A stretch of DNA of 64,000 nucleotides from Solwaraspora sp. WMMD406 (GTDB lineage: Bacteria; Actinomycetota; Actinomycetes; Mycobacteriales; Micromonosporaceae): NCBI RefSeq assembly GCF_029626025.1, contig NZ_JARUBF010000001.1, positions 5,612,001-5,676,000 on the forward strand, in the 5' to 3' direction. Made by a program: the position numbers and the translations under genes. Position 1 is the first letter of the stretch. The number at the start of each line of letters is the position of its first letter. This document shows, piece by piece, positions 8,783 through 15,847 of this stretch. Under the pieces are notes generated by a model. The model did not search any database. It had not been told where the DNA came from and saw only the letters and a list, made by a program, of their open reading frames with translations.

Positions 8783-9345
8783 GTGACGACCGAAAGCCGG
8801 CCCGAGCCGCCCATTCGACGCGATCGCCCCCCTATCACCGCCGCAGACCGAGCCGACCTGCGCGAACCTGCTACCGCAGACCCAGCGAGCTCTGCTGCAC
8901 CGCCTGGCCAGCGGACAGGTCGACGGGCGGGCACCGTCGATGGTCGCGGCCGTGGTCCGCGCCGACGGCCCGGTCTGGACCGCCGGCCGAGGTGAGGTCG
9001 ACGGCACCACAGCGGATTCGACGACGGCTACCGGATCGGCTCGATCAGCAAGACGTTCACCGCGACCGGTGGCACTGCGGCTGCTGGGTGACGGCACCCT
9101 GCGGCTGACCCCGATCGGCACGGCGGGCCGGGGCACCCGGTTCCGCGCGACGCCGACCGACACCTGGTACGGATTCGACGGCTTCTACGCCGGGGAGACA
9201 CTGCGAGTGCGGGGACGCGACCGGTGCGATCAGCCATCTGGATCTCGGCACCCTGGTGTTGACCCGAGGGCCGTACCAACCGGAGTCTGCGGTGCCCGGT
9301 GGGGTCGATCCGGCCGGTTGGCGGACCGGGACCGGACCCCGGTGA
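8783..9345 (+). pseudogene. Decayed serine beta-lactamase-like hydrolase
   Basis: Remnant of a class C beta-lactamase / serine hydrolase. In one frame (about 8860-9000) the translation gives ...QRALLHRLASGQVDGRAPS and VVRADGPVWTAGRG. Another frame (about 9026-9067) carries the active-site SxxK motif in GYRIGSISKTFTAT. A one-base shift then leads to VALRLLGDGTLRL, and after a large gap a C-terminal piece reads GRGTRFRATPTDTWYGFDG and, in yet another frame, SHLDLGTLVLTRGPYQPES, ending at TGA 9343-9345. At least three frameshifts and loss of some 250-300 internal residues (YxN and KTG regions absent) make it non-functional. An intact gene would be expected in related strains. Confidence 0.75.
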
Positions 9346-9363
9346 TGGGAACGGACCGGCAGG

Positions 9364-9945
9364 TCAGCGGATCCGCTGGCTGAGAATCTGCCCGGGCCAG
9401 GGGCCGTCGGGCTGGTTGATGGTGAACGGTTCGGCGGCGGTGAACCCGGCCCGCTCGTAGTAGCGGACCAACGCCCGGTCACCGCCGGCGTAGCAGTCGA
9501 CCCGCAGCAGGGTCGCCCGGCGTTCGACGGCGATCCGTCGCGCCTCGTCCAGCAGCCGGCCGCCGATCCCGCGACCGGCCCACCGGCGGTCGGTGAGCAG
9601 CAGGTTCACGTACAACTCGGGTTCGTTCACCGGGGGTACGTAGGACCGGGCCGCGCCGACCGCCAGCACCCCGACCACCCGTTCACCGTCGGCGGTCGGC
9701 GTGCACGCCATGACCAGGTCACCATCCCTGGCCCACTGCGTGGCCATGGCGATCCGGCGCGGATTCGTCGACTGCGGCTCGGTCCCCCACTGGCCGGTGC
9801 GCCCCTGTTCGACGAGCCACCGAACGGCGCCGTCGAGCAGGGCGAGCACGGCCGGGACGTCTGCTTCGGTGCCGGCCCGATGGTAGATGGCTCCGCTGTC
9901 CTGGTGACCGGGTCCGCCGTCGGGGTTGCGCTGCATGCCGGACAT
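9364..9945 (-). CDS. GNAT family N-acetyltransferase
   Basis: Predicted acetyl-CoA-dependent N-acetyltransferase of unknown substrate, 193 residues, a single GNAT domain. The acetyl-CoA pyrophosphate loop is RWAGRGIGGRLLDEA at about 122-136, preceded by the beta4 strand LYVNLLLTD and followed by LLRVDCYAGG and the YYERAGF motif typical of the C-terminal half. No membrane or signal segment. Start taken at ATG 9943-9945; a second in-frame ATG three codons later is equally possible. It lies between a pseudogene on the other strand and the sigma-factor gene, with 52 bases to the latter, and could be read through from it. Confidence 0.88.
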   Translation of the reverse strand: MSGMQRNPDGGPGHQDSGAIYHRAGTEADVPAVLALLDGAVRWLVEQGRTGQWGTEPQSTNPRRIAMATQWARDGDLVMACTPTADGERVVGVLAVGAARSYVPPVNEPELYVNLLLTDRRWAGRGIGGRLLDEARRIAVERRATLLRVDCYAGGDRALVRYYERAGFTAAEPFTINQPDGPWPGQILSQRIR

Positions 9946-9997
9946 CCTGCCGGTTGATCGAGGTGCCGTCGACCGGTCAGGACGTCGGTCACACAGG

Positions 9998-11605
9998 TCA
10001 GCGCGCGACGGGGCACGGTGTGCCCACCTGGGCCGGTCCGGTGTCGGTCTGTCGCCCGTCCGCCGCGACGATCGTGACCTGCCAGGTCACGGTCGTCCCG
10101 GTCAACCCCGTCACCCGTGCCGTGGCCGTGGTGCCGGTGACCGTCATCGTCACCTCGTCGCCGCTGACACCGTTGCCGCCCGGCGGCGCGATGTCACCCG
10201 GCCCGCCCGGAGCCGCGACGTCACCCGGTCCACCCGGCTCGGCGGTGCCGCCGGTCGGCGACGGCGGGTTCGGCGCGACCCGCGACGGACCACCCGTCCC
10301 GCTGCCGGAAGTTGCCGACCAGGTCAGGACCGCCGTGTCGAGAACGTCGGCGGCGGCGACGCTGACGGTCAGCGCGTACCGCCCGGAGGCGTCGCAGGAG
10401 GAGACCCGGCCCAGCGCCCGGACCTCCAGCGGGCTCGACGGTGCGGTGGTGGCCGGACCGCCGGGCGGCCCGTCGGTCGGCCCGTCCGGCGGGGTGGAAC
10501 TCGACGGATCAACCGACTCGGTCGCCGTCGTCGGCTCCGCCGACCCGGTCGGTTCGGCCGACACCGCCGGCCCGGTCGGTTCGGCCGGCGCGGCCAAACC
10601 AGGCCCGGTGTCGGGTCCCTGCCGGGCGGCGTCGTCGGCAGCCCCCAGCCGGGGCACCACCAAGGCCGCGCCGAACAGCACCAGCAGTACGCCGGCCGCC
10701 GCCAGTGCCGCCATCGTCCGGCCGTTGCGGCGTCGCGGCGTACCGGGGAAGCCGGTCGTACGGTCGAACCGGCCGGCGCGGCGGTCGATCCGCGCCCGGG
10801 TCGCCGCCTGGCCCGGATCGGTGCTGGTCGACGTCAGTCGGAGCCAGAGCTCCGGCGGTACGGCGAGCAGCGGCAACGTCGCGTACGCGGAGAACAGCGC
10901 CGCCGGGCTGACCTGCTGCCGGCGTCGGTCGGCGCAGGTGGAACAGCTCTCGATGTGTCGGCTGACCCGTTTGCGCAGCAATACCGTGAAGCGACCGTCC
11001 CAGCCCTGCAACATTGCGGCCAGGTCGGCGCAGTCGCCGGCACCGGTACGGGCCACCAGCAGCGCGCCGATGGCCCGGTCGAGTTGTGCCCGTACCCGCG
11101 ACAGCCGGGCGTGGGCGTGGCTGGCGGAGACGCCGAGCACCGCGCCGACCTCGACGGCGGACAGGTCGTGCCGGATGGACAGCTCGAACACCTGCCGGTC
11201 ACCCGGATTCAGCCCGGCGGCGGCGGCCCAGATCAGCTCCCGTACCTGCTCGGCCCCGAGCCCGGTGACCGGGTCGACCACCGGAGCCGGCACCTGACCC
11301 GCCTCCTCCAACGGCAGGTGCCGCAGTCGGCCGCGCATCGCCCGCAGACACTCGTTGCGGGCGATGGCGTACAGCCAGGGTCGTAGCCGGTCCGGGTCGC
11401 GCAGCTGCGCGGCCCGCTGACTGGCCAGGACGAACGTGTCGTGGACCGCGTCGGCTGCCGCGTCGGCGTCGTGCAGCAGGAACCGGCAGTAGGTGAACAG
11501 CCGGTCGGCGTACGACCGGTAGGCACCGTCGAGGCCGCGCAGGTCACCTGCGATCAGCGCGGCCACGATGGTGCGATCGTCCACGTACGCGATGCTAGAT
11601 GTCAC
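9998..11605 (-). CDS. ECF-type sigma factor fused to zinc-finger, membrane anchor and extracytoplasmic domain
   Basis: Sigma-70 family ECF factor with a long C-terminal extension (535 residues; ordinary ECF factors have about 180). Sigma2 occupies about 20-93 (RPWLYAIARNECLRAMRGR), sigma4 about 125-180 (LSAVEVGAVLGVSASHAHAR). A zinc-binding anti-sigma-like HxxxCxxC motif follows (His217, Cys221, Cys224). After an Arg-rich stretch a single membrane segment spans about 298-317, then a Thr/Pro/Ser/Gly-rich linker and a beta-rich C-terminal domain (about 410-535, WQVTIVAADG near the end) predicted outside the cell. The sigma factor is therefore likely tethered to the membrane and restrained in cis. 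It begins with GTG at 11605, 16 bases after the lipoprotein gene, so the two are probably co-transcribed. Fused groups of this kind are known in actinobacteria; ligand and target promoters are unknown. Confidence 0.88.
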   Translation of the reverse strand: MTSSIAYVDDRTIVAALIAGDLRGLDGAYRSYADRLFTYCRFLLHDADAAADAVHDTFVLASQRAAQLRDPDRLRPWLYAIARNECLRAMRGRLRHLPLEEAGQVPAPVVDPVTGLGAEQVRELIWAAAAGLNPGDRQVFELSIRHDLSAVEVGAVLGVSASHAHARLSRVRAQLDRAIGALLVARTGAGDCADLAAMLQGWDGRFTVLLRKRVSRHIESCSTCADRRRQQVSPAALFSAYATLPLLAVPPELWLRLTSTSTDPGQAATRARIDRRAGRFDRTTGFPGTPRRRNGRTMAALAAAGVLLVLFGAALVVPRLGAADDAARQGPDTGPGLAAPAEPTGPAVSAEPTGSAEPTTATESVDPSSSTPPDGPTDGPPGGPATTAPSSPLEVRALGRVSSCDASGRYALTVSVAAADVLDTAVLTWSATSGSGTGGPSRVAPNPPSPTGGTAEPGGPGDVAAPGGPGDIAPPGGNGVSGDEVTMTVTGTTATARVTGLTGTTVTWQVTIVAADGRQTDTGPAQVGTPCPVAR

Positions 11606-11621
11606 GGTCCAGACGGTCCGT

Positions 11622-12506
11622 TTACTGTCGCCAATGTTCCAGCTGGAAGCGCGACGGGTCGGGCTGGTCGTTGCCGTGCCCGATCACGCAGAGCCGGGTG
11701 TTGCCGGCGGCGACGATCCGGGCGCGTGCGGCGTCGGCGGCGCTGGCCAGGAAGAGCAGCGGGGTCGCGCCGGCCCGCAGTCCCCAGCCGTCACCGTCCG
11801 GCCCGTACACGGCCAGGGTCGTCGGGTCGTACGTGATGCAGTCGAACCGGGGTGCCAGGCCGAGCGGCAGACCGGACGGGTTGGTGAAGTAGGTGACGAT
11901 GTAGCGGTACCGGTCGGCCCGGTCGTTGCCCCGGCCGATGAAGCAGAGGGTCGTCCAGTTGCGGGCCACCTTGACGCCGTCCTCGGCGTCGGCTTTGGTG
12001 GCGAAGACCTTGATGGCGTGGCCGCCGTCGCGCATCCGCCACGCGTCGCCGTATTCCTCGATGGTGAGGTTCGCCGGGTCGTACGTCACGCAGTCCTCGG
12101 CTGCCGGCGTCACCTCCGGCTCGGGTCCGCCGCCGTCACCAGCGTCGCCGCTGCCGCCCCCGTCGTCGCTGCCGTCACCGCTGTTTCCGTTGCCGCTGTT
12201 TCCGTCCGGTTCGTTCGCTGCGTCGCCGTCGGCCTCGTCACCGGTGCCGTCGCCGTCGCCGGAGGCGGATTGGCCGCCGTCGCCAGGGCCGAGGCCGCCG
12301 ACCCCGCCCGGTACGCCGCCGAGGCCGGCCGACCCCGTCACCGCGTCGGCGTCCGGGTCACCGCCGAACCCGCCGGCAGCTGGCCCACAGCCGACGAGCG
12401 CCAGCAGGAGCAGCCCGATCAGGGCCGCCACGGCACCGGCCGTGGCCGCCGGCCACAACTGAGTCCACCGCCGCGCCGGGCCGACACCAGAAGTCGTGTA
12501 GATCAT
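11622..12506 (-). CDS. Putative lipoprotein with two tandem Cys-containing repeats, upstream of the fused sigma factor
   Basis: No named family recognised. The 294-residue product starts at ATG 12504-12506 behind GAGGTGG. It has an N-terminal hydrophobic segment ending in LLALVGCGPAAG, a plausible though not ideal lipobox (Cys40), so it may be a lipoprotein or simply membrane-anchored. A Gly/Asp-rich, highly acidic linker covers about residues 45-135. Two homologous repeats follow: CVTYDPANL...WRMRDGG...LCFIGRGND and CITYDPTTL...WGLRAGA...LCVIGHGND. Each has two cysteines and an (I/V)G(R/H)GND ending, which indicates an internal duplication, perhaps disulfide-bonded outside the cell. The 16-base spacing to the sigma gene suggests that it works with the extracytoplasmic domain of that protein as sensor or ligand; this is inference. 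Confidence 0.75.
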   Translation of the reverse strand: MIYTTSGVGPARRWTQLWPAATAGAVAALIGLLLLALVGCGPAAGGFGGDPDADAVTGSAGLGGVPGGVGGLGPGDGGQSASGDGDGTGDEADGDAANEPDGNSGNGNSGDGSDDGGGSGDAGDGGGPEPEVTPAAEDCVTYDPANLTIEEYGDAWRMRDGGHAIKVFATKADAEDGVKVARNWTTLCFIGRGNDRADRYRYIVTYFTNPSGLPLGLAPRFDCITYDPTTLAVYGPDGDGWGLRAGATPLLFLASAADAARARIVAAGNTRLCVIGHGNDQPDPSRFQLEHWRQ

Positions 12507-12802
12507 CTCGCCACCTCGTCTGAAGTCCCTCGCCGGCCGGGTGCCGGACACCTTCTGGAGACAGCAGGCGGCCGTGGACCAACAACTTCTCGATGGTTTC
12601 TCGGTGTCTGCCGTCAAGTGCCCGCCGACGCGAGGTGGCTGCTCGTCTGGAGCGGCGTTTCCAGTCCGTCCCCGGCTACCGAACACCCGACTGCAGCGGG
12701 CCGGCTGCCGGGCTCAACAACTTCCACAGCTGGCCGAAGGGCCACTACCGCTCGTACCGGGCCAGCTGACCAGCGACCGGTGACGGTCGACTCGCCGCGC
12801 GA
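12507..12802. other. Non-coding spacer between mannanase terminator and lipoprotein gene
   Basis: No convincing gene is seen on either strand. The part near 12507-12560 should hold the promoter and leader of the leftward lipoprotein/sigma pair; I cannot identify clear -35/-10 elements. The rest is moderately GC-rich with no strong repeat. Confidence 0.5.
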
Positions 12803-12839
12803 CGAGTCCCGGCCCTACGCCGAAGAGGGCCGGGGCTCG
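12803..12839 (-). terminator. Hairpin terminator at the end of the mannan operon
   Basis: A 13-bp stem (CGAGTCCCGGCCC at 12803-12815 with GGGCCGGGGCTCG at 12827-12839, one G-T pair, 11-base loop) lies 26 bases past the mannanase stop. The stem can extend outward by a further GCGCG/CGCGC. No U-tract, as is common in high-GC actinobacteria. Confidence 0.7.
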
Positions 12840-12865
12840 CGCGCCACCGGAGACCGGTCGTGCCT

Positions 12866-14878
12866 CTACTCGACCCGGACGTTGTCGATGTGGACGGTGC
12901 CCGGGTTGACGTAGACGTAGAACTCGCGCACGTCGGCCAGCGCCTCGGCGTCGCACGACATCTCGGTCAGCAGGTCGATCTCGGCCGTGCCGGTCCAGTC
13001 CTGGTTGAGCCAGGTGAACGTCGACTGGCACCAGGTGTAGCTCGGCCCGGTCTGTACGGCGATCGCCGCGTTGGTGCCCGCCGACGGGTCGGTCCGCAGG
13101 TCGTACTTCAGGGTCACCCGGCCGGACAGGTCCACCGGCTCGGCGAACGACGTGCCGAACCAGCCGCCGGTGACCGAGTCGACCCGCAGCCCGTACGCCC
13201 CGTCGGTGGCGAACGCGTCGGACCAGGCGACGCTGCCGACGCCCGGCTCCCACGACGGCGGCCCCCACCCGTCAGTGCCGGTCTCGAACGAGAACAGCGT
13301 CTGCGTCCCGGCCGGGTCCGGTTTGACGGTGACCACCAGGTCGGCGACGTTCGACGCGCGCCAGGCCCGGTCCCACAGCCGGTAGTGGGCGGTGGCCCGG
13401 CCAGCGAAGCCGTCCGCCGGGGTGAACGTGACGACGCCGTCGCCGCCGAGCGTGAACTCGCCGCCGGTGACGGTCACCCGCTTCTGCTGGCCGTGTTCCG
13501 TCGGGTCCAGGTCGATGGTGGCGGCGCGCACCGTACCCCGCCAGGCGATGTCGTTGGCCGCCGGCCGCAGCGTCGCGGCCTGGCCGAACTCGACGGTGGT
13601 GGTGTCGTGGTCGGCGACCGGCGGCCACGGCCGGCGGTCGCCGCGCACCGCCGCGCCCGCGTTGGACAGCGTGGTGCAGACCGGGCTCGGACAGTAGACG
13701 GTGTAGCCGTCGTAGTCCGGGTAGAGGCTGCCGTCGTCCTGCACGCCGGACAGGATCCAGTAGAGGAACCCGGTGGTGCCGCCGGCGATCGCCGCGTCGG
13801 TCCATTCCCGGTAGACGACGTTGCGGGTCGACTTGTCGTGGATGCCGAACTCGCCGAGCATCACCGGCTTGCGGACCTTCTTCGCCTCGTACGCGTGCCG
13901 GCTGATCCACTCGGTGCCCCAGGGTGCGTCCTTGCCCCAGTGGTCCGGGTAGAGGTGGTAGGAGATCACGTCGACGGCGGGCAGCATGCTCAGCGCGACG
14001 CTGTCGACGCCTTCGCCGCAGTTGGTGGTCCAGTCGGCGCTGGCCGGGTCGTCGCAGAAGAAGCCTTCGTCGCCGACGCTGACCAACTGCCGGGGTGCGT
14101 TCGCCTTGACGTGCCGGGTCATCTCGTCGGCCCAGGCGGTGAGCGTGTCGGTGGTGCAGTCCGGCGAGGCCGGATAGACGCCGGATCCCTTGCAGCGTGG
14201 CTCGTTGCCCAGCTCCCAGGTCATCACCGTCGGATCGTCGCGGTATTTCACCCCGGTGATGGTGTTGGTGCGGTTGAGCAGGTGGGAAATCCAGTCTTTG
14301 TACCAGCCGCGGATCACCGGGTCGGTGTAGAAGTCGTCGTGGTACTGCCCGCCGCGCCAGCGTACGTACTGGTCCATGCCGCCGAAGTCGCGCCAGTTGT
14401 TGGTCAGCGGGATGACCAGTTTGACGCCGGCCTCACGGGCGGCGGCCAGGACGTAGTCGAGGCGTTGCAGGCCGTCCGGGCCGTCGTGGTACGCCGGCCG
14501 TTCACCGTCGAAGTACTGGAAGTAGACGCCGTCGGCGGGGCCGGCGACCGAATCGGAGCCGTCGGCGTTGCCGATGTCCAGGAAGCCCCAGGTACGCAGC
14601 ACCGTGAAGCCAGCGGATTTCGCGTCGGCGAAGACGTCGTCGACCATCGTCGGTGACTTGTACATCAGGTAGTAGTTGTTGCTGCCGGCGAAGCGGAACT
14701 TCTTGCCGTCGAGTTTGAGGTCGTCGCCGTGCCGGGTGACGAATCCGGCGGTCGGCTTACCAGGCGTACCAGGCTCGCCGGGGTGCGACGGCGGGGCGGC
14801 CTGGGCGGGCCCGGCGGCGGCGAAGCCGAGGATCAGTCCGGCCAGTGCGAGTAGCAGGCCGGCGGGGCGTGGGCGCAT
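12866..14878 (-). CDS. Secreted GH5 beta-mannanase with accessory domains
   Basis: Extracellular endo-beta-1,4-mannanase that would release manno-oligosaccharides for the neighbouring importer. The 670-residue product has a Sec signal peptide (about 1-27, ending PAQA-AP). A GH5 catalytic domain (about 45-410) resembles subfamily 7, with acid/base Glu226 in WELGNEPR and nucleophile Glu343 in MLGEFGIH. A beta-sandwich cadherin/Big-like domain follows (about 425-520), then a C-terminal carbohydrate-binding-like jelly roll (about 525-670, ending DVREFYVYVNPGTVHIDNVR). ATG 14876-14878 is preceded by AAGGAG. It is the last gene of the leftward set, 33 bases after the ROK kinase, followed by a strong hairpin. 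A cellulase activity is less likely given the beta-mannosidase in the same gene set. Confidence 0.88.
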   Translation of the reverse strand: MRPRPAGLLLALAGLILGFAAAGPAQAAPPSHPGEPGTPGKPTAGFVTRHGDDLKLDGKKFRFAGSNNYYLMYKSPTMVDDVFADAKSAGFTVLRTWGFLDIGNADGSDSVAGPADGVYFQYFDGERPAYHDGPDGLQRLDYVLAAAREAGVKLVIPLTNNWRDFGGMDQYVRWRGGQYHDDFYTDPVIRGWYKDWISHLLNRTNTITGVKYRDDPTVMTWELGNEPRCKGSGVYPASPDCTTDTLTAWADEMTRHVKANAPRQLVSVGDEGFFCDDPASADWTTNCGEGVDSVALSMLPAVDVISYHLYPDHWGKDAPWGTEWISRHAYEAKKVRKPVMLGEFGIHDKSTRNVVYREWTDAAIAGGTTGFLYWILSGVQDDGSLYPDYDGYTVYCPSPVCTTLSNAGAAVRGDRRPWPPVADHDTTTVEFGQAATLRPAANDIAWRGTVRAATIDLDPTEHGQQKRVTVTGGEFTLGGDGVVTFTPADGFAGRATAHYRLWDRAWRASNVADLVVTVKPDPAGTQTLFSFETGTDGWGPPSWEPGVGSVAWSDAFATDGAYGLRVDSVTGGWFGTSFAEPVDLSGRVTLKYDLRTDPSAGTNAAIAVQTGPSYTWCQSTFTWLNQDWTGTAEIDLLTEMSCDAEALADVREFYVYVNPGTVHIDNVRVE

Positions 14879-14911
14879 ACGGGGGTCTCCTTGACCGTGG
14901 AGCGGTGGAGG

Positions 14912-15847
14912 TCACTGGCGCGCGGCGGCCTCCAGGGCGAGTGCGGCGGCACCGAGCAGCCCGGCGTCGTTGCCCAGACCGCTGGTGTGAACGCGGACCC
15001 GACGGACGAAGTCGAGCCCGGCCAACTCCGCCACGGCCTTCCGTAGCGGAGCGAACAGCACGTCACCGGCGGCGGCGACCCCGCCGCCGATGACGACGTC
15101 GTCGAGGTCGATCAGGGCGGTGGCGGAGACGATCGCGGCGGCCAGGGCGGTCGCGGACCGTTCGAATGCGGCGACCGCGACCGGTACGCCGGCCCGGGCG
15201 TCCTCGGCGAGCGATCGGCCGTCCGCCGGCCGGTCACCGGCCGACCAGCCCTGGCTGGCCGCCCAGCGCACCATGGCCGGGCCGCTGGCGATCGCCTCCA
15301 CGCACCCGCGCCCACCGCACGGGCAGGGCGGACCGTCGAGATCGACCACGATGTGGCCGATGTGGCCGGCGTTGCCGCTGCCGCCGGGGTGGACCCGGTC
15401 GTCGAGGACCAGCCCGCCGCCGACCCCGGTCGAGACGACCATGCCGAGCAGCGCCGGGCCGGGGTAGCCGCCCCGCCAGTGTTCGCCGAGCGCCATGCAG
15501 TGTCCGTCGCCGGCCAGCACGGCGGGTCGGCCGGGCAGCACCGTACGCAGGGCGTCGAGGATCCGGAATCCCCGCCAGGCACCGATGTTCACCGGGCTGA
15601 CCGTGCCGGCGACCGGGTCGAGCGGCCCGGCCGAGCCGACCCCGAGGCCGACCAGCCGATGCGCGTCCCGGTCACCGATCACCTGGCGGACCACCCGGTG
15701 CAGGGCGGCGGTGACCGTCGCCTCGTCCGGGCCGGCCGGCGTGGGCACGGCACCCTGTACGGCGATCGTGCCGTCCGGCTCGACGACGGCGGCGGCCAGT
15801 TTGGTGCCGCCGACGTCCACGGCGAGCACCGAACCGGTGGTGGTCAC
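14912..15847 (-). CDS. ROK-family sugar kinase
   Basis: Cytoplasmic ATP-dependent hexose kinase, 311 residues. The N-terminal phosphate loop is LAVDVGGTKLAAAVV, the ROK signature contains the zinc-binding CPCGGRGCVEA near residue 180, and the acceptor-side motif GNAGHIGH precedes it. No N-terminal helix-turn-helix, so it is an enzyme rather than a NagC-type regulator. It starts with GTG 15847, overlapping the beta-mannosidase stop by four bases (GTGA), which implies translational coupling. Context suggests that it phosphorylates mannose, or glucose, released from imported manno- or glucomanno-oligosaccharides; the exact sugar cannot be read from sequence. Confidence 0.9.
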   Translation of the reverse strand: MTTTGSVLAVDVGGTKLAAAVVEPDGTIAVQGAVPTPAGPDEATVTAALHRVVRQVIGDRDAHRLVGLGVGSAGPLDPVAGTVSPVNIGAWRGFRILDALRTVLPGRPAVLAGDGHCMALGEHWRGGYPGPALLGMVVSTGVGGGLVLDDRVHPGGSGNAGHIGHIVVDLDGPPCPCGGRGCVEAIASGPAMVRWAASQGWSAGDRPADGRSLAEDARAGVPVAVAAFERSATALAAAIVSATALIDLDDVVIGGGVAAAGDVLFAPLRKAVAELAGLDFVRRVRVHTSGLGNDAGLLGAAALALEAAARQ

